A stretch of 64,000 nt of DNA, taken from assembly GCA_949152475.1 (NCBI GenBank), contig OX424555.1, positions 56,587,977 through 56,651,976 on the forward strand, given 5' to 3'. This DNA is from Terebella lapidaria (lineage: Eukaryota > Annelida > Polychaeta > Terebellida > Terebellidae). The notes below the pieces were generated by a model. It had not been told where the DNA came from. It did not search any database and saw nothing but the letters and a program-made list of their open reading frames with translations. The translations under genes were made by a program, and so were the position numbers. Positions within the stretch are counted from its first letter, which is position 1, and the number at the start of each line of letters is the position of its first letter. Shown here one piece after another: positions 59,925 through 64,000 of the stretch.

Positions 59925-59978
59925 GTCCTGAGCACAGAGATAAATAAACACATTTTATTTATCTCTGTGGTCCTGAGC
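59925..59978. mobile_element. Short palindrome flanked by 9-bp direct repeats
   Basis: A hairpin with 15-16-bp perfect arms (ACAGAGATAAATAAA and its complement) and a loop of five bases (CACAT) occupies 59934-59969. GTCCTGAGC occurs directly on both sides (59925-59933 and 59970-59978). The structure parallels the 68-bp palindrome at 36.1 kb, and it sits inside the Harbinger-like element. Confidence 0.75.
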
Positions 59979-60475
59979 TCATCGAGGATTATCCTCAGTG
60001 GCCTAGGTTCCTGAGTTGGCAACGTGTTGAGTGGAAAATCGGTCTGTGATTTTGACATGCTGGTTCGGGGTCATTGGATGTTATGGCATGTTGGTCAGCA
60101 TGGTATGGGCCTGGTGATCCATTGTTAGTCTGTGACAGTGCCCTGCATGTTGATCATCCTCACTGGCACCCTATTCAGTTTCAGTGCTGCTGTGTTCTAC
60201 GAAAGGTCCATAGTTGATCCGTAGTGACAATGTTTCAGTCTGTGGGTGATGAGCGGTTGTCGATTCACGACATCTCCTGATTTTGGGTGTTCCTGGATGG
60301 TCCTTTCTAGGATCAAATTTTGGCGGAACTATAGTTTCACTGATAATGTGACAAAAGGATGGTTTCCAAATGCTGTATACTCCAGTGAACCATCAGTCCA
60401 GGTTGAGTGGATTGTTTTCACCCAATTCACTATTTCGATATAAAATTTTCCTCAAATTAACTAATATTCGAACTC

Positions 60476-60586
60476 CGACCCCCCCCCAGTTCCATTGAAA
60501 ATAAAAGTATGACCCCCCCCCCCCCAATAATGTTGAAAATGAAAGTGTGACCCCCCCCCCCCCCAGTTTTTACCCAACCCCCCCAC
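60476..60586 (+). repeat. Right poly-C tandem repeats
   Basis: Three units of GACCCCC runs with spacers like GAAAATAAAAGTATG and GAAAATGAAAGTGTG. They are direct, not inverted, copies of the left set. Confidence 0.9.
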
Positions 60587-60611
60587 CTGATAAATAATGA
60601 CCGGCCCTTTA

Positions 60612-63600
60612 TCTCGCTATATCTAGTAGCTCACACGTTTATATTCGCATCATCGATCTTGATGTCATGAGAGTCATTATTGATTCTAGCATCGACAGTC
60701 TTGAGGTTTAACGTTTGGGAAGACGATCAAGTCATTGGGAACAAGAAATGCTGGAGTAAAAACGTGAACAACTTACAGAACCTGTTTGTGCATATTGCAG
60801 CAAAGTTGTGGAATGCAAATTAGAATCGAACGTTGTTTTTGCAACTTGCATGTACTTGTTCCCATAACTTTCACATGAAATCGGGTGCTGGGAAATACCT
60901 GCCGAAAAAAATACAGGTGGTTTATCGTCCCTCCCACTTCTGAAATACTTCTCTGAATGACACTTTCTGCTTCGTTTTGATATCCGGATTATCTTCATCT
61001 TTTCATTTATTCCCCAGCTGCATTCCAGAGATTAAATTGAACAAAATGCTTATGTAACTATCTGTCACTCCTGCATCGGACCCAGTAAGCTCTGCAGAGA
61101 TTAGGTGAGAGCGGAGCGCCTTAACCTTATGAGATATGGAAATCAATTTGCCGTGGGGAAATGGCGAACAAAAATTGCATCACATCGATCATTTGTCTCG
61201 GATTAGATGCGTCCCATGTGTTTTTGAGTACAAAAATCTTGTGATTGGCTGGTCACCAGATAGAAACCATTAGCCTTAATTGTAGCTTCAAGTTCAGCCC
61301 AACTTTAGTTCAAAACGAATTCCAGTTCTGCGCAATATGTTAAAATGCGACATGTCTAAATTGTTTTAATATGCTGTAAGGCCAGTAGATGTACAGTAGA
61401 AACAACTACATTTTACAAGCTGTCTGCCCCTGATGGCGCTAGTGTGTCTTCGGATAAAATATTTGGTCGGGCTTTGTTTCTGTGCCAAAATGTTGTATCT
61501 TTAGTTTGCTATTGACAGCATCAAAGTCTGGTTCTATCAGAGGTAGTAGGATGCCATTAAAAACAAAAACCTTATACCAAAGCCGCCATCGAACGAGCAT
61601 CCACCATAGTTACTCGTTCTTTTTACTGCATTGGTTTCGAATTCGCATTGCTGGGAATACGTCCATGATTATGACACGACGAGGAAATTCTTTGACACAT
61701 TGCCTAAGATTGGTATCACATTCTCTTTGTTTTCCCTGTAAATCGTGTGAATAACCTAAATTAACACATTTGATGACACATGCCATTCAACAAACCAGGA
61801 AAAGCTGAATGCTGAAAGTGGCTCTCACTCAAGTCAAGGCAGTTTTTATTGACGGAGAAAGGCATCTGCAAGTTCCTTGTTTACACAGCACCAATCATCA
61901 GCCGGAACGGCATGGTTCTTATCGCCAACAATGACAAAAGTGACCTTGGCTGTCCATATCTACAATAATGCATCACACTTCGTCTTGTCATACTTATTGG
62001 ATATCTCGGGGCTTTTTCCAGTGTGGATGGATTATTATTGCATTGGTATTTGGGCATCTTTGGTTTCGAGAATATGATCTTCCCCATTGGTATATGGAGA
62101 TAATACACTTATTCGTCTAAATGGTGACTAGCTGCAGTTAATGTAAAGCTTGATTATAATTATACATTAAAAATAATCGAAAAATTTGCATTTAGATAAT
62201 TTCCGTGCTGCGTATTACAAACATTTACAATTATTTGTGAGTTGTAGTAACATCACATCGTATAAATGCTCAAGGACATAAAGAAAACGGCAATGAAGGG
62301 CACTCCAGTTTCAATTTGATAATTGAAGTTCGTCAACTTGTGAAAAAGGACTATTGATGGCGTATTCACCACAGCCATTGGCGTCAAACCATTATGCCAT
62401 TATGACCAGAGGCAATAATTGCCATTTACATGGAACAATTATGGTATATTTTCTGACATATGAATAATGATTGTGAAACATATCCACTTTGAAGATCAGT
62501 TTCGAGAAGTCGCGTTTATCTGGTGAGTTTCCATTTGATGAAAACATACAATTTACAAAACGGTTAGCTTGAGGGATAAAAATTGTTAGCCTGGGGAATC
62601 TTCCTCTTTGGTGCAATTGTTTCTTACAAACACTCACTTTCTATATAAATATATAATATATTCAGGCAGTAGCATGAATTCTACTGATAATGCAAAACAT
62701 AACATATTTTTGCAAACACATTTTGAAGTAGGGTTAATGATTCGAATAATATAAATGTAGACTGATTCAAAAAGATGTTTTGGGTCCTAAAACGAGTGTG
62801 AATATGAGAAATCTATAGAGAAATTTACTGCAATCATTTTTATGACTGGAACCGCGGGAGTCACTGTGGAAAACACACCCTACCCATCCTGGCTGCTGCC
62901 TGCTCTAAGCATACAATAAAGTATTCATGCAATTACAACATTTACTACCGCTATTAAACGATGTAGTATCAGACACTTGGGAGTGTAGCGATACAGTCGT
63001 CACACACAAATTTCCTGTGCTTGATTCCGAGACATCCCGTAAATGAAATTTCACGATTTACCACTGAAAATCACACTAAAACCGGGATTCCGCTTCCATA
63101 TAAATGTGTTGTTTTCAACATTAGAATGTTTTATTGGCTTTTTCAAGAAATACAAGATGAATTATCATTGAGCAATCCCTTTGTTACATGTGCTCATAAG
63201 CCAGGGATCAGAATGCAGTGTCAAATTGTGAATCTGATCGTTGACAACAGCTTTCACTCTGCTTTAAGCAGTTTTCAGTGAGGAATGATGCCGGCTGCTG
63301 AAGGTTGTGTGTTTGTTCGGTTACAATCTCCATATCCCTTTCAAGGTGCTTATCACCACATATAACAAAAGCTTGACCTTGGCTGAGCTTAAATCCATAA
63401 CATTATGATGCCATCCAGACCGTGATCTCTTCTATTGCTGGTTCATTGCCTCTTTGTGCTAAAACAGTAGACAAAGCTTACTATTCTTGAAGACCACTGC
63501 AGATGCCATTGGACGCTAGACTTTTGAAGATGAAAACGTACCAAAAAGAGCATGGATGTAAAATCAACAACACCGTATCTCGCGATGTGAAGGGAGAAGG

Positions 63601-64000
63601 TGCATGCGTTTGATTGAATAATCTCAGTTGATAACATGTCTAGCTGGTTGAGCATTGTGTAGATTTACATTTCTGCTTCATGACATAATATTGAATTATG
63701 CTAATTGATGGCTGTTAACACAATTACGACACTTGTAGATGTGGGAAAAGTGGACAGATTCTGTGCCCTCTGTTTACTGTAAGCACACTCGTGAAGATCC
63801 CCAAAGGCATTGCATAACGCACACAAACATGCAAGCTGAATAATAGTAGTCAAACAGGTAGCGTTGATATAGTGCAGGCAGTAGAATTATTACATATGAT
63901 ATGCCTTAATATAGACAAAGACTGAAAAATATTGCAAACATCAAACCAACATTGTAAACCACATACATTATTGTTGCTCCAAAAATGATGATAAATATTG
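60612..64000. other. AT-rich DNA without a supported gene
   Basis: Apart from the dispersed repeat at 61.4-61.56 kb I see no gene, RNA gene or complete element. If the gene at 52-56 kb continues beyond the window, this is intron. Confidence 0.45.
61370..61560 (+). repeat. Dispersed repeat copy (empty-site homologue)
   Basis: It matches 24.1-24.3 kb on the opposite strand over the ACAGTAGAAACAACTACAT to GGGCTTTGTTTCT stretch, and 36.09-36.26 kb directly over the GGTCGGGCTTTG to TTTGCTATTG stretch, without the palindrome found at 36.14 kb. Confidence 0.65.

Larger units (their letters stand above)
59267..60608. mobile_element. PIF/Harbinger-like non-autonomous element with poly-C repeats, 1,342 bp
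   Basis: The left end GGGGCCGGTCCTTATTTATC pairs with the right end, whose complement is AGGGCCGGTCATTATTTATC. The inverted repeats run on as GGTGGGGGGG for about 40 bases in all. TTA lies outside both ends (59264-59266 and 60609-60611), a 3-bp duplication of the TWA type used by PIF/Harbinger elements. Inside both ends are C-rich tandem units of about 35-40 bases (TGACCCCC..., then an AAAATAAAAGTGTG-like spacer), all in the same strand orientation at both ends. The interior (59.5-60.4 kb) has no recognisable transposase. Confidence 0.78.

Noticed and set aside
1..64000. CRISPR array, bacterial operons, riboswitches
   Set aside because: Nothing in the window resembles prokaryotic organisation; introns, LTR and DNA transposons and a SINE show it is animal-type nuclear DNA.

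Overview
This is eukaryotic, animal-type nuclear DNA. One gene with GT/AG introns sits at about 52.1-55.8 kb, and almost everything else is intergenic or intronic and full of transposable elements. The composition is AT-rich. The words ACATGTA and TAGGCCTA recur often, and CpG is depleted except in a few patches. With the mix of hAT-, CMC- and Harbinger-like elements and Ty3/gypsy retroelements, this suggests a marine invertebrate (an echinoderm, hemichordate, lancelet or mollusc would all fit). I cannot name the species.

Layout. 1-3.84 kb: the 3' part of a Ty3/gypsy retrovirus-like element, with RNase H, a broken integrase, a frameshifted F-type (errantivirus/baculovirus-F-like) envelope gene, polypurine tract and complete 3' LTR. 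3.84-10.86 kb: no convincing gene, but a 34-bp perfect palindrome and a CpG-rich patch followed by a TATA-like box and a strong splice donor. 10.87-12.36 kb: a hAT-like element with an 8-bp target duplication and a nested long hairpin. 12.7-51.98 kb: a local array of diverged duplications, three long units followed by three short units, which share a tail module seen five times. Later insertions interrupt individual units, so the paralogous units act as empty-site controls. The insertions are an inverted-repeat element (15.3-16.6 kb), a dispersed repeat (24.1 kb), a small MITE (33.5 kb), a 68-bp perfect palindrome (36.1 kb), a tRNA-derived SINE (40.75-41.03 kb), a 1,982-bp CACAGTG-ended element with 4-bp target duplication (43.33-45.31 kb) and a 4,678-bp inverted-repeat element (45.72-50.39 kb). 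The last encloses a decayed, LTR-less Ty3/gypsy gag-pol on the minus strand.

52.1-55.8 kb: three consecutive, phase-consistent coding exons of a low-complexity, Ser/Arg-rich protein I do not recognise; the gene is incomplete at both ends. Two copies of a short ORF with conserved ATG and donor (39.8 and 51.4 kb), left by the array duplication, are phase-compatible with its large exon and could be alternative 5' exons. 55.8-64 kb: probable intron or intergenic DNA, with a 1,342-bp Harbinger-like element bearing poly-C tandem repeats (59.27-60.61 kb).

Most of what can be supported is mobile DNA. The most notable items are the F-type envelope retroelement, the inverted-repeat element carrying a gag-pol fossil without LTRs, the CACAGTG element with a 28-bp palindrome in each end, and short perfect palindromes inserted with flanking direct repeats.
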